Shown here in pieces: positions 33,431 through 42,722 of a stretch of DNA of 64,000 nt. Both the position numbers and the translations under genes were made by a program. The notes beneath the pieces are model-generated. The model ran no database searches and was not told the origin of the DNA. It was given only the letters and a program-made list of their open reading frames with translations. Every line of letters begins with the position of its first letter. Within the stretch, counting starts at the first letter, position 1. The stretch is taken from NCBI RefSeq assembly GCF_042654985.1, contig NZ_JBHSMT010000028.1, positions 186,001 to 250,000 of the forward strand, given 5' to 3'. This DNA comes from Paraherbaspirillum soli. GTDB taxonomy: Bacteria; Pseudomonadota; Gammaproteobacteria; Burkholderiales; Burkholderiaceae_D.

Positions 33431-33691
33431 TTACTCCTTGCCTGCCTTCTCCCGTTCCAGCTCGCCACGTTCGGCGTCGAACATATTGAAGTGGTCGTCG
33501 GCCAACTTGATGCCGGTCAGCGCCAGTCCCTGCATCACTTCATTGTTTTTGGAAAGGTCGCGCATCGCCTTGAAGACGCGCAGCACGTCTGTTGCGCTAT
33601 GCATGCCGAGACAGGCGTTGTCGATGGCGCGATTGAGATACACGATTGCGGGGGTAGCTGGGGATGGTTGCGACGGATTGTTGCCATGCAT
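33431..33691 (-). CDS. Small hypothetical helical protein
   Basis: An 86-residue protein starting MHGNNPSQPSPATPAIVYLN; GAGGAG stands close upstream. It contains helical stretches (AIDNACLGMHSATDVLRVFK, AMRDLSKNNEVMQGLALTGI) and an acidic, Lys-rich tail (FDAERGELEREKAGKE). The longer in-frame reading back to 33829 lacks a ribosome site. No known domain was identified. It lies beyond the beta protein gene on the same strand, 186 bases upstream of it. Confidence 0.65.
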   Translation of the reverse strand: MHGNNPSQPSPATPAIVYLNRAIDNACLGMHSATDVLRVFKAMRDLSKNNEVMQGLALTGIKLADDHFNMFDAERGELEREKAGKE

Positions 33692-34324
33692 GCTGTTCTC
33701 CTCGTACGGTGAATTTAACCGCCCTGCGTCGGGCGACGAAGGTGGCGGGCACAAAGTGGGCGTGAGAAACCGGTACAACTCACCAAAACACCGGCATACC
33801 CGTAGGTATTCCCACCAAGTGACCGCCATGGAAGACGAGCATTGATGAGGCAGACGACAAGAGCCGTCTGCCCGGTGAGTTGTAAGCGGTTCTCACACCG
33901 CATCGCGTACTTTCTGCGCGACGTGGGCAAGATAGCGCAGATTGTTGTTGGCGACAAGCCAACTTCGGCAATTTGAGCTGCTAAAGGATCGTAGGTCGGA
34001 AAAGCGCAGCGTCTTCCGACGTGCCGCCGGCCGCTAAAAAAAACAAGGGCTTGACCGATTGACGCGATTCACGCCGTCGGAAGGCGCTGCGCTTTTCCGA
34101 CCTACGTTTTTCCGAGTACGTTTTCCCGAGTTGTCGCAGCTGGCAAACTTCTCCCCTGTCAACCCTGGCAGCTACGCCTCCTGCGCCGGCGACCTACATT
34201 GAAATTCCAACGGTCCCATCCGAAGTCACTGCAGCGGGACCTGGCAAGCCTTCCCGCAGTAGAACTGCAAGTGGACGGGCTGACTTGGGGCGACGCAGAC
34301 ATCGTAGCCCGAGGAGATGTCGTC
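33692..34324. other. Long intergenic stretch with 31-bp inverted repeat
   Basis: About 630 bases with no convincing gene. The main feature is the inverted repeat described at 33991-34105. The synthetase promoter should lie between about 34106 and 34324, although no clear boxes were seen. An open frame also extends upstream of the chosen synthetase start, from TTG 34199. Confidence 0.5.
33991..34105. repeat. Inverted repeat with 31-bp arms
   Basis: Left arm 33991-34021 begins GTAGGTCGGAAAAGCGCAGC; right arm 34075-34105 is its reverse complement with one mismatch in 31. The 53-bp centre has an A-run. A related element, sharing the outer sequence GTAGG.TGGAAAAGCG, lies at 54784-54956, so this is an interspersed repeat family. 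The palindrome could form a strong hairpin in RNA. Confidence 0.85.
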
Positions 34325-37108
34325 ATGGCTCAGCAAGCTTTATTCTCACGTCCCGTCAATCCCAACCTTGGCATCGCCGACTTGCTGTTGTCGGCGGCAC
34401 ACCGGCATCCTGGCTCTGGTCTGCGTTTTATCTCCGGCGAGCCTGACCAACAAGGTGATTTCCTGAGCTATCCGGCGCTGCTGCTTGAGGCGCGCCGCAT
34501 CCTCGGCGGCCTGCGCGCCCAGGGCCGCAGCTCCGGCGCCAAGGTCGTACTTCTGCTTGAACGCAGCGATGATTTCATCCCGGCCTTCTGGGCTTGCGCG
34601 CTGGGCGGGTATATTCCTTGCCCGCTGACGCCGATCCGCAACGACCCGGAGCGCTGGGTAAAGCACCTCGCGCATGTGATTTCCTTGCTCGACGGTCCGC
34701 TGCTGGTAAGCACCGCAGCTCTGCGCAAAGAGCTTTCCGGCATGACCAACGCCGTCGATCTGCAGTCGCTACGCAGCAATCCCCCTGAGGAATCGGTGTA
34801 TCCGCCGCAGCGCGAGACCCCGGCCGTCCTGATGCTGACATCCGGTTCCACCGGCAACGCCAAGGCGGTCGCGCTCACGCATCGCAATCTGCTGGCGTCG
34901 ATGGCAGGCAAGACCGAGCGGCAGCAGTTGACGGCCGCCGATGTGACGCTCAACTGGATCTCGTTCGACCACGTTGCGGCCCTGCTGGAGGCGCACCTGC
35001 TGCCGTTGTACGTCGGCGCGACGCAGCTGCATGTGGAAACGGCGCCGATTCTGGCCGATCCGCTGCTGTTCCTGCGTCTGATCGACCGCTACCGGGTGTC
35101 GATGACTTTTGCGCCCAACTTTCTGTTCGGGCAAATCAATGCCGCATTGCAGCCGGGGCCGACCGAGCGCCAGTCCGGCAGCCTCGATCTGTCCTGCTTG
35201 CGGCACATCATCTCCGGCGGCGAGGCGATTGTGGTCGAGACCGGGCGCCGCTTTCTCGATCTGCTGGCGCCGCACGGACTTGCCCGCAGCGCGCTGTGGC
35301 CGGCGTTCGGGATGACCGAGACTTGCGCCGGCTCGGTGTATTCGCGTGAATTCCCGGACGGCGACGGCAATCGGGAGTTTGCCTCTCTCGGCCGGCCGAT
35401 CACCGGACTCCAGATGCGCATCGTCGACCAGCGCGGCAGCGCGCTGCCGGCCGGCGAATCCGGCGAACTGCAATTGCGCGGCCCGATGATCTTCAGCCAC
35501 TACTTCAACAACCCGGCGGCGACCCGGGCCGCATTTACTGCCGACGGTTGGTTCCACAGCGGCGACTTGGGGCGTCTCGAACGCGGCCGGCTCAGCCTGG
35601 TCGGCCGCAGCAAGGACAGCATCATCGTCAGCGGCGCCAATTATTTCAGTCATGAGCTGGAGACGGTGCTGCAGCAACTGGACGGCATCGAGCGCTCCTT
35701 CGTGGCTGCCTTCCCCACCCGCCCCGAAGGGGCCGACACCGAGCAGCTGGTCGTCACGTTCGCCGCCTCCTTCCCGCTGGATGACGAGGCCAGGCTGCAC
35801 CGGCTCTGCGTCGCGGTGCGCAATACCACCATTTTGCTGTGGGGGTTCCGGCCGGCGCTGATCCTGCCGTTGCCCAAGGATGCGTTCGCAAAGACCAGCC
35901 TGGGCAAGATCCAGCGCGCCACGCTGCGCAAGCGCCTGGAAGCCGGCGAGTTCGCCGAACATGTTGCCCGTATCGCCGGCGTGACCAGTCGCCAGCAAGG
36001 CGGATACAGCGCTCCCGAGGGGCCGGCGGAAGCCGCGATCGTGCAGACTTATGCCGAGATGTTCGGGCTGGCGCCGGCAACTGTTAGCGCCAGCGCCAGT
36101 TTTTTCGATCTGGGCGGCACCTCGCTCGATATTCTCAAGCTCAAGCGCAAGCTCGAACAACGCTTCGATGGCGGCATTGACGTCTCGATCATGAGCATTT
36201 TGCAAAACCCCAGCGCCCGCGCGCTGGCGGCCCACACCGATGCAGCTGCGGCTGCCGGCCAGCGCACCGAATACGATCCGATCGTCCCGCTGCAAGCCAG
36301 CGGCAGCAAGACGCCGCTGTTCTGCATCCACCCCGGCGTCGGCGAGGTGCTGGTGTTCGTCAACCTGGCCAATTATTTTGTCAACGAACGCCCTTTTTAT
36401 GCGCTGCGGGCGCGCGGCTTCAACCGGGGTGAACAGCACTTCCAAACGTTTGACGAAATGATCAGCGCCTATGTCGCCGCGATCCGCAGACGCCAGCCAC
36501 ACGGGCCTTACGCCATCGCCGGCTATTCCTACGGCGGCCCGGTGGCGTTGCCGGTTGCCAGCATGCTGGAGGCGCAAGGCGAGCGGGTTGCCTTCGTCGG
36601 CAGCATAGACGCGCCGCCCTGGATCAAACATCCCAGGGGCAAGGTCGACGCGGTCGAGAGCGCCGTCATGCTGGCTTTCTTCCTGTCGCTGATAGACCGC
36701 CAGCAGATGGAGGAATTGCCGCGGCAGCTGCGGACCACGCTGTCGGCGCAGGACCCGTGCGCCTACCTGTTCCAGATCGCTGCGCCGGATCGGCTGGCGG
36801 AGCTGGATCTCGATTTGCCCAGGATGCAGGCTTGGGCGGCGCTCGCGCTGGGCTTGTCGGACCTGGGCCACGCTTACGTCCCGGCCGGCATGGTGGAGTC
36901 GGTGACGGTGTTCTACGCCGATCCACTGTGGGGCAGCAAGCAGGATTACCTGGAGCACGAACTGAAGCGTTGGGATGACTACGCGCGCGCGCCCAACCGC
37001 TACATCGAAGTCGGCGGCGAACACCATACGCTGCTCGACGCCAAGCACGTGACCGGTTTCCAGGCCGTGCTGCGGGCCGAGCTCGATCGCGCACTGGGAG
37101 GCAAATAA
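34325..37108 (+). CDS. A-T-TE carboxylic-acid synthetase (NRPS-like)
   Basis: A 927-residue three-domain enzyme. The adenylation domain (1-565) has LTSGSTGNAK near residue 171, LNWISFDHVAALLEAHLLPL, WPAFGMTETCAG, GWFHSGDLG and the catalytic KTSLGK. The carrier domain (about 570-645) has Ser600 in FFDLGGTSLD for the phosphopantetheine arm. The thioesterase domain (660-927) has Ser735 in GYSYGG and His900/His901 near the end. There is no condensation domain. This A-T-TE order is known for furanone and quinone synthetases acting on aryl-2-oxo acids (RalA in Ralstonia, fungal atromentin type); the LNWIS..DHVA stretch resembles them by memory. The start at 34325 has AGGAG; a TTG at 34199 extends the frame. 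Confidence 0.87.
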   Translation: MAQQALFSRPVNPNLGIADLLLSAAHRHPGSGLRFISGEPDQQGDFLSYPALLLEARRILGGLRAQGRSSGAKVVLLLERSDDFIPAFWACALGGYIPCPLTPIRNDPERWVKHLAHVISLLDGPLLVSTAALRKELSGMTNAVDLQSLRSNPPEESVYPPQRETPAVLMLTSGSTGNAKAVALTHRNLLASMAGKTERQQLTAADVTLNWISFDHVAALLEAHLLPLYVGATQLHVETAPILADPLLFLRLIDRYRVSMTFAPNFLFGQINAALQPGPTERQSGSLDLSCLRHIISGGEAIVVETGRRFLDLLAPHGLARSALWPAFGMTETCAGSVYSREFPDGDGNREFASLGRPITGLQMRIVDQRGSALPAGESGELQLRGPMIFSHYFNNPAATRAAFTADGWFHSGDLGRLERGRLSLVGRSKDSIIVSGANYFSHELETVLQQLDGIERSFVAAFPTRPEGADTEQLVVTFAASFPLDDEARLHRLCVAVRNTTILLWGFRPALILPLPKDAFAKTSLGKIQRATLRKRLEAGEFAEHVARIAGVTSRQQGGYSAPEGPAEAAIVQTYAEMFGLAPATVSASASFFDLGGTSLDILKLKRKLEQRFDGGIDVSIMSILQNPSARALAAHTDAAAAAGQRTEYDPIVPLQASGSKTPLFCIHPGVGEVLVFVNLANYFVNERPFYALRARGFNRGEQHFQTFDEMISAYVAAIRRRQPHGPYAIAGYSYGGPVALPVASMLEAQGERVAFVGSIDAPPWIKHPRGKVDAVESAVMLAFFLSLIDRQQMEELPRQLRTTLSAQDPCAYLFQIAAPDRLAELDLDLPRMQAWAALALGLSDLGHAYVPAGMVESVTVFYADPLWGSKQDYLEHELKRWDDYARAPNRYIEVGGEHHTLLDAKHVTGFQAVLRAELDRALGGK

Positions 37109-37995
37109 TGAACAATCCGATCACAGCAAGCATCAAGCAGGTCAGTGTGAACGGCGTCAGTCTGCCGTTTCTGGAACAGGGCCAAGGCACCCCGGTGGTG
37201 TTCGTCCACGGTTATATTTCCGACCACCGGGTCTGGCGCGGGCAGCGCCAGGCGGTCGCACAGCGTTACCGCTACATCGCGTTTTCGCAACGCTACTTTG
37301 GCGCTAACCCATGGCGGGACGGCGGCGACAAGTTCTCGTTCGCCACACACCTGGACGACCTCGCCGCCTTCATCCGCGGCTTGCATGCGGGCCCGGTGCA
37401 TGTGGTCGGCTGGTCGTATGGCGCGGCGCTCGGCTTGGTGCTGGCGATGCAGCATCCGGAATTGGTCAGGAGCCTGTTCGCCTACGAACCCGGCAGCGGG
37501 ACCTTTGTCACCGATCCGGTGGATGCCAAAACGATTGCCGAGGATCGCCAGCGCATGATCGCACCCGCCATCAGCGCCAACCAGGCCGGCCAGTTTGCCA
37601 GGGCGGTGCAGTTCGTGTTCGACAGCGCCAACCATCAAGCCGGCCTGTTCGAGACGCTCGCGCCTCCACTGCGCGCAGTCTTTCTCGACAATGCGCGCAC
37701 CATTCCCCTGTTGTTCGGCGCCCCGCCGCCACCGTCGCTCAGCAGCGCCCAGCTCGGCCGGAGCTCGGTGCCGGTGGCGATCGCAAGGGGCGAATTGACG
37801 CGGCCGTTTTACCGAATCGTGGCCGACACCGCCAGCCGCTGCATTCCCGGCGCGCGGCTGGTGGTGCTGCCCAACGGCATGCATGCAGCCCCGGTCCTGA
37901 CACCTGCGGCGTTCAACCAGGCACTGCTCGACTTCCTCAGAGCGACCGAGACTGAATTGTCGGTGGCCGACATCACCACGCAGGAGGCAATATGA
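37108..37995 (+). CDS. Alpha/beta hydrolase in A-T-TE locus
   Basis: A 295-residue alpha/beta hydrolase. The oxyanion segment VVFVHGYISDHRVWRGQRQA, the nucleophile elbow VGWSYGAALG, and the late segment LVVLPNGMHAAPVLTPAAFN with the catalytic His give a complete triad pattern. The start shares one base with the synthetase stop (TAATG), so translation is coupled. It may release, hydrolyse or modify the product of the synthetase, or act in self-protection. No signal peptide is visible, so it should be cytoplasmic. Confidence 0.9.
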   Translation: MNNPITASIKQVSVNGVSLPFLEQGQGTPVVFVHGYISDHRVWRGQRQAVAQRYRYIAFSQRYFGANPWRDGGDKFSFATHLDDLAAFIRGLHAGPVHVVGWSYGAALGLVLAMQHPELVRSLFAYEPGSGTFVTDPVDAKTIAEDRQRMIAPAISANQAGQFARAVQFVFDSANHQAGLFETLAPPLRAVFLDNARTIPLLFGAPPPPSLSSAQLGRSSVPVAIARGELTRPFYRIVADTASRCIPGARLVVLPNGMHAAPVLTPAAFNQALLDFLRATETELSVADITTQEAI

Positions 37996-39452
37996 TGCGC
38001 AGCCAACAGGATAGCCAGCTCATGGGGCCGGCCAATAAGCCGGCCAACGACCGCGCCACCAGGACCTGGGTCCTGGTCCTGACCTCGGTCGCGGTGCTGA
38101 TGGCCATGCTGGACGCGATGGTGGTCGCGACCGCGTTGAACGCCATCCGTACCGACCTTCACGCCTCGGTCGGCGCGCTCGAATGGACCATGAATGCCTA
38201 TAGCCTAAGTGTGGCGGCTCTGTTGTTGAGCGGCGCCGCGCTGGGCGACCGTTTTGGCCGGCGCCGCATGTTCGTCCTCGGTCTGGGACTGTTTGTCGCG
38301 GCGTCGGCCGCCTGTGCCTTATCCAGAAACATCGAGTGGCTGATTGTTGCGCGCATCGTGCAGGGGGCCGGCGCCGCGCTGCTGACCCCGCTGGCGATGG
38401 CGCTGTTGAGCGCGGCATTTCCGCCGGAACAGCGCGGCAAGGCACTCGGCCTGTTCAGCGGCATCACCGGGTTGGCACTGATCGCCGGCCCGCTGCTGGG
38501 CGGCGCGATCGCCGGCAGCCTGGCCTGGCAGTGGATCTTTTGGCTCAATATCCCGATCGGCCTGGTGCTGATCCCGCTCGCGCAGCGGCGGATACCGGAG
38601 AGCTTTGGCGCGCCAACCGCGATCGATGTCGCCGGCGTGGTGCTGGTGACCGGCGCGGCGGTCGGTCTGGTGTGGGGGCTGATGCGCGGCAACGAGGCCG
38701 GCTGGAGCAGCGTCGAGGTGCTTGCCGCCCTCGCCGCCGGACTGGCGTTTGCCGCCGGCTTCATTGCCTGGGAGTTGCGCAGCGCGCAGCCGATGGTGCC
38801 GATGCGGCTGTTCCGCTCACGCGCTTTTTCGTCCGGCATAGCCGCCAGCTTCTTGTTGTATGCCGCGATGTATGGCGTGCTGTTCTTCTTGCCACAGTTT
38901 TTCCAGTCGGCGCAAGGTAATGGTCCGCTCGGCGCCGGCCTGCGCCTGCTGCCCTGGACCGCCACCCTGTTCGCGATCGCGCCGGTTGCCGGCAACCTGG
39001 TCGACCGCATCGGCGAGCGGCCGCTGATGGTCGCCGGGCTGGTGCTGCAAGCGCTAGGATTCGCCTGGATCGCGCTGATCGCTTCACCCGACCTGCCCTA
39101 TCTCTTTCTGGTGCTGCCATTGATTGTCGCCGGGGCCGGCATCTCAATGGCCGGACCGGCCGCCCAGAAAGCCGTATTGGGCGCGGTCAGCAACGCCGAG
39201 CTCGGCAAGGCGTCCGGCGTCTTCAATATGTTCCGCCTGCTCGGCGGCGCATCGGGGATCGCGATCGCGGTCGCGGTGTTCGCCGGCACCGGCGGCCTCG
39301 GCTCCGCACAGACCTTCAGCGCCGGATTTGTCGCCGCGATCGCGGTCTGCGCCGTGTTATCGCTGCTGGCGGCGGCCGCCGGACTGTGGCAGCCGGCGCG
39401 GAGAGCATCGGTTCCAGAGCCCGCAGAAAATGAGCGGCGGCTTGGGTGGTAG
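37992..39452 (+). CDS. MFS exporter, DHA2-type, in A-T-TE locus
   Basis: A 486-residue major facilitator protein with about 14 helices. Helix 1 (VLMAMLDAMVVATALNAIRT) has the D-x-x-V-V-A-T-A-L pattern; motif A is GDRFGRRRMFVLG; motif C is in GLFSGITGLALIAGPLLGGA. It is a proton-coupled drug or metabolite exporter. Its start overlaps the hydrolase stop by four bases (ATGA), so it most likely secretes the metabolite made by the synthetase. It ends ten bases before the convergent PA2778-family gene. Confidence 0.92.
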   Translation: MMRSQQDSQLMGPANKPANDRATRTWVLVLTSVAVLMAMLDAMVVATALNAIRTDLHASVGALEWTMNAYSLSVAALLLSGAALGDRFGRRRMFVLGLGLFVAASAACALSRNIEWLIVARIVQGAGAALLTPLAMALLSAAFPPEQRGKALGLFSGITGLALIAGPLLGGAIAGSLAWQWIFWLNIPIGLVLIPLAQRRIPESFGAPTAIDVAGVVLVTGAAVGLVWGLMRGNEAGWSSVEVLAALAAGLAFAAGFIAWELRSAQPMVPMRLFRSRAFSSGIAASFLLYAAMYGVLFFLPQFFQSAQGNGPLGAGLRLLPWTATLFAIAPVAGNLVDRIGERPLMVAGLVLQALGFAWIALIASPDLPYLFLVLPLIVAGAGISMAGPAAQKAVLGAVSNAELGKASGVFNMFRLLGGASGIAIAVAVFAGTGGLGSAQTFSAGFVAAIAVCAVLSLLAAAAGLWQPARRASVPEPAENERRLGW

Positions 39453-39461
39453 AGCTTCTCT

Positions 39462-40442
39462 CTAGTGTGATAAAGGTTGCGCGGCCCCTCTGCTCAGAAT
39501 GCCCTCAAGCGTGTCCTTGGATGCGGATAGAAAAGGCCCGCCGAGACTGACCGCCGTTTGCGCTGCCTGCAATGCTTGCGGGAGCTTGCCCTGATCCGCG
39601 AGGGTCTGGGCCAGGTTGTTGAAGGCCGGGGCCGAGTCCGGGTGGCTTTCTGTCGCCTTGCGGAATGCGGATTCGGCTTCGGCCAGCTTGCCGGCTGCAT
39701 AGTAAATGTTGCCCAGCCCCAGCTGGCCGACCAGGCTGTTCGGCCAGCGTGTCAACAGCGTGGAATAGGCCGTGGCGGCGGCGGTTTTTTGTCCGCTTGT
39801 GTTCAGCGCATCCGCGGCGGACGCATAGCCGATCTCGGTGGCGGTCGCTGGTATCTGATCCGGGCGGACCGCCACCATCGCCCAATGCTCGCTGGGCTGC
39901 CAAGTGTGTTCGAAATACCAGAACGGCAATACCTGGCGGGCGTTGGTGCCCGAGCGCAGGATCAACTTACCCTTGTCCAGGTCATACCCGACCACGACCG
40001 CGTAATGCCACAGCGGATACCAGCTCACCAGCATATTCTGCAGTACGACGACCGGCGTACCGGACGCGACTTCCCTCAGCACATCGGCAAGCTGCGGGGC
40101 CAGAACGTACGCGGCAAGCCCGTTGCGGCGCGTGGCTGCCAGCATTTCGACCTGCAGGCTGCCTTTGCGCGACGGCAGATAAACCTGATCGGTCAATATT
40201 TCCGGTCGGATTTCCACGCCGCCGCTGTTGAGGGCCGTGGCAAGTGCGGCTGGTCCGCATTGGTATTCTTCCTGCGGGAAGAAAGGGACTGCCGTAAGCT
40301 CCACGCGCTCCGGCAAGCCGCTTGGACGATTGGTTTCCAGCGAGCGCGTTTGCGGTGCAATTGCGCAGCCGCCAAGCATCAGCGCACAAAAAAGAATGCC
40401 CGCCAGGAGGCGGGCCGATATTCCAAGCCGCATGCGGCGCAT
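39462..40442 (-). CDS. PA2778-family C39-like peptidase lipoprotein with TPRs
   Basis: A 326-residue exported lipoprotein: signal and lipobox GILFCALMLGGCAIAP, then a C39-like papain-fold domain with the catalytic Cys in EEYQCGPAALATALNSGG and His in YPLWHYAVVVGYD, then TPR repeats (about residues 225-310: AATAYSTLLTRWPNSLVGQL, GLGNIYYAAGKLAEAESAF, DSAPAFNNLAQTLADQGKL). It is paired with PA2779-type proteins in many proteobacteria. Peptidase activity is predicted, its substrate is not known. The start overlaps the PA2779 stop by one base. Confidence 0.9.
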   Translation of the reverse strand: MRRMRLGISARLLAGILFCALMLGGCAIAPQTRSLETNRPSGLPERVELTAVPFFPQEEYQCGPAALATALNSGGVEIRPEILTDQVYLPSRKGSLQVEMLAATRRNGLAAYVLAPQLADVLREVASGTPVVVLQNMLVSWYPLWHYAVVVGYDLDKGKLILRSGTNARQVLPFWYFEHTWQPSEHWAMVAVRPDQIPATATEIGYASAADALNTSGQKTAAATAYSTLLTRWPNSLVGQLGLGNIYYAAGKLAEAESAFRKATESHPDSAPAFNNLAQTLADQGKLPQALQAAQTAVSLGGPFLSASKDTLEGILSRGAAQPLSH

Positions 40443-40798
40443 TATTTGTACACGAAATAGAAAATCGCCGCGGCAATGAGAATGACGCCTGCCGCAATAG
40501 CCCAACCGTTGGAGCCGCCGGCGGGCAAGCTATCGATCTGGCCGGCGATGGTTCTGACTTCTTCATCGGTCATGGCAGCGACGCGCTCTTTCGCCGCCCC
40601 TGGCGTCACCCCGAGTGTCTCGAACTGCTGCTGGACATTGGTGCGGCTAATAAAGTTCATCACCTTTTCACGGTCGCCTTGTGCCTGCGTCGCGCTAATC
40701 AACTGGTTGGTTCCAACGATACCGGCGTGAGCCGGATAAAAACTTACCAGCATGCTCACAATCAAAATGCGACTGATCATTTTGAAAAAACGATTCAT
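40442..40798 (-). CDS. PA2779-family membrane protein
   Basis: A 118-residue protein with an N-terminal signal helix (MNRFFKMISRILIVSMLVSF) ending near PAHA, then a helical periplasmic part (LISATQAQGDREKVMNFISR, AKERVAAMTDEEVRTIAGQI) and a C-terminal membrane helix (GWAIAAGVILIAAAIFYFVY). The combination is the PA2779 family that always travels with PA2778. Start 40798 has AAGGAG; longer frames upstream lack any site. The stop couples to PA2778 through TAATG. Confidence 0.9.
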   Translation of the reverse strand: MNRFFKMISRILIVSMLVSFYPAHAGIVGTNQLISATQAQGDREKVMNFISRTNVQQQFETLGVTPGAAKERVAAMTDEEVRTIAGQIDSLPAGGSNGWAIAAGVILIAAAIFYFVYK

Positions 40799-41037
40799 GT
40801 TTACGCTCCTTCGATGTCCGGTTGTGTGAGATCCCTTATTGGCGCCTTTACCAACAAATACGTCCGTGCAGACAGGTGCGAATTGCATTACTTCCGGTGG
40901 CAATAGCGGGAACAAGATAATGCGTTTTTTCTTTATAGGTCGCGCCCCTGGCAGTGTCAAGCTGCGCTTGTCGCGTGGTTGGCCGCCATGTCAACCACGC
41001 CTGGATTAACAACTGCCGACGATCATTTCCCGTTCAG

Positions 41038-41853
41038 CTAAAACGAATAATTGATTGTTGTAAATCCGCTGTAGTTCGTCTTGGCAAGCACGATCGGACT
41101 GCTGGCCGCTTTTTGCACGTAATGCGTGACGCCTAGCATGGTGGAGACAGACCAGGTCTTGCTCAAATTGTGCGTCCACGTGACAGAAGAATTCAGCGCG
41201 TTCAAGCCTGAGTCCGCCTTATATTTTGCGTAGCCTGAATTTCTGCTTTGGATCGCGCTGACGCCAAAGTAGGTCTGGTTGTATTTCGCGCTGCCGAAGG
41301 AGACGCCACCGCTGATTTCGACCCGGTCTTTTGTCAGTGAAAGCACGGTGCTGTTCAATTGCGCAACAGCCGACAGGCCGCGCTCGCGGTTGCTGACCGG
41401 TTGCGAGACATCGATTGTGAATGTGCCGATGCGGCCGAGCTTGATGCCCGCGCCGACTTTGGCCAGCACCGAACCTTTGATTTCTCCCATCCCTTTCAGT
41501 TTTGCCGATCCGGGCTCGAGACCGTCGTTCGAATCCTTGCGTCCGGGATCGTAAGAGATGGCCGTGGTGGCAAACAGCATGTCGCTGAGATCGAAGCGAT
41601 AGCCTGCACCCTGCGAACTGTCGAAGAAAAATCCCGATGGCGTGACGATGTTCAATACCGGTACCGGCACCGCCCGGTACTCGTCGCTGCCGGCGTAGCG
41701 CGGCATGGCGCCGGCGCCGAGTCCCAGGGTGATTTGGCTGGCCTGCAGCGGCGCCTTCGGCTGGGCTTGCGCAAGCTGTTCCGCCGATGCCATACGCGAG
41801 GCGAGAGTGCAATACAAAGTGACGACGATTATCGATTTGATCTGGTGTTTCAA
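41038..41853 (-). CDS. mipA: MipA/OmpV-family outer-membrane protein
   Basis: A 271-residue protein with a signal peptide (VVTLYCTLASRMASA) and a beta-barrel of the MipA/OmpV family: LGLGAGAMPRYAGSDEYRAV near the N-terminus, VLNIVTPSGFFFDSSQGAGY and the final aromatic KTNYSGFTTINYSF ending in Phe as in outer-membrane barrels. MipA in E. coli is described as an MltA-interacting scaffold; other members relate to drug or osmotic response. It lies divergent to the two-component genes, a frequent pairing, so RstAB-like control is probable. Confidence 0.9.
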   Translation of the reverse strand: MKHQIKSIIVVTLYCTLASRMASAEQLAQAQPKAPLQASQITLGLGAGAMPRYAGSDEYRAVPVPVLNIVTPSGFFFDSSQGAGYRFDLSDMLFATTAISYDPGRKDSNDGLEPGSAKLKGMGEIKGSVLAKVGAGIKLGRIGTFTIDVSQPVSNRERGLSAVAQLNSTVLSLTKDRVEISGGVSFGSAKYNQTYFGVSAIQSRNSGYAKYKADSGLNALNSSVTWTHNLSKTWSVSTMLGVTHYVQKAASSPIVLAKTNYSGFTTINYSF

Positions 41854-42023
41854 AATTCTCTCCGGTTAATAAAGCCGAGGCATTCTCGACAATCCGGCGA
41901 ACGATGTCTGTGAAGCTTTGGTGAAGAAAATGTGTAAGTCCGTGTCAATATGTTTTTGTTTGTAATGGGGTCGTCTGGCATCTGCCTGAAACGCTATGAT
42001 GAAAAAAATGGGAGAAAAGTGGA

Positions 42024-42722
42024 ATGAAGAAGGTTTTATTGATAGAAGATGACGCGCGTCTCGCCGAATTGATATCCGAATATTTGTGTCGCTACGGTTT
42101 TGAGGTATCGCTAGTGCTGCGCGGCGACCTGGCGCTGGATGCCATTGCGCGGGAACAGCCGGATGTGGTGGTGCTTGACCTGATGCTGCCGGGGATGGAC
42201 GGCATGGATATTTGCCGTGCGATCCGCAAGAATTCGGCGCTGCCGATCTTGATGCTGACGGCCCGCGCCGACATTTTCGACCAGGTCACCGGTCTCGAAA
42301 TAGGCGCCGACGATTACATGCTGAAGCCGGTGGAACCGAGATTGCTGCTGGCGCGCTTGCGCGTCATCTTGCGCCGGCTTGATTCGCGCGACCAGGCGGT
42401 CCGTAGCGCAGCGCTGCGATTTGGCGAACTGGAGGTCGATCTGTCGGCACGCCAGGTTTGCTGGAAAGGCCGGGAAATCGATCTCAAGACCAGCGATTAC
42501 AACCTGTTCGTCATCCTGGTTCAGGCCGCGGGCACGGTGCTGAGCCGCGACGAGTTGTTGCGGCGCTGGCGCGGCATCGGCTTCGACGGTCTGGATCGCA
42601 CCGTCGATGTCAGTATTTCCCGCCTGCGCAAATATTTTGACGACGACGCGAATGAACCGCGCAAGATCAAGACCGTATGGGGTCGCGGCTACCTGTTCAG
42701 TCCGATCGCGTGGGAAGAATAA
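42024..42722 (+). CDS. OmpR-family response regulator (RstA-like)
   Basis: A 232-residue response regulator. The receiver (residues 1-120) has the acidic pair E8-D9-D10, the phospho-acceptor D52 (VVVLDLMLPGMDG), Thr at LMLTA and Lys at YMLKP. The DNA-binding winged helix (about 135-230) has RQVCWKGREIDLKTSDYNL, GTVLSRDELLRRW, LDRTVDVSISRLRKYF and TVWGRGYLF, matching OmpR/PhoB. The pair with the kinase at 42722 and mipA across the intergenic gap suggests an RstA-like role. Its stop shares one base with the kinase start (TAATG). Confidence 0.93.
   Translation: MKKVLLIEDDARLAELISEYLCRYGFEVSLVLRGDLALDAIAREQPDVVVLDLMLPGMDGMDICRAIRKNSALPILMLTARADIFDQVTGLEIGADDYMLKPVEPRLLLARLRVILRRLDSRDQAVRSAALRFGELEVDLSARQVCWKGREIDLKTSDYNLFVILVQAAGTVLSRDELLRRWRGIGFDGLDRTVDVSISRLRKYFDDDANEPRKIKTVWGRGYLFSPIAWEE

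Noticed and set aside
34769..37048. Long minus-strand frame of 759 codons opposite the A-T-TE synthetase
   Set aside because: It lies wholly inside a gene with complete domain motifs on the other strand and has no recognisable domain itself.
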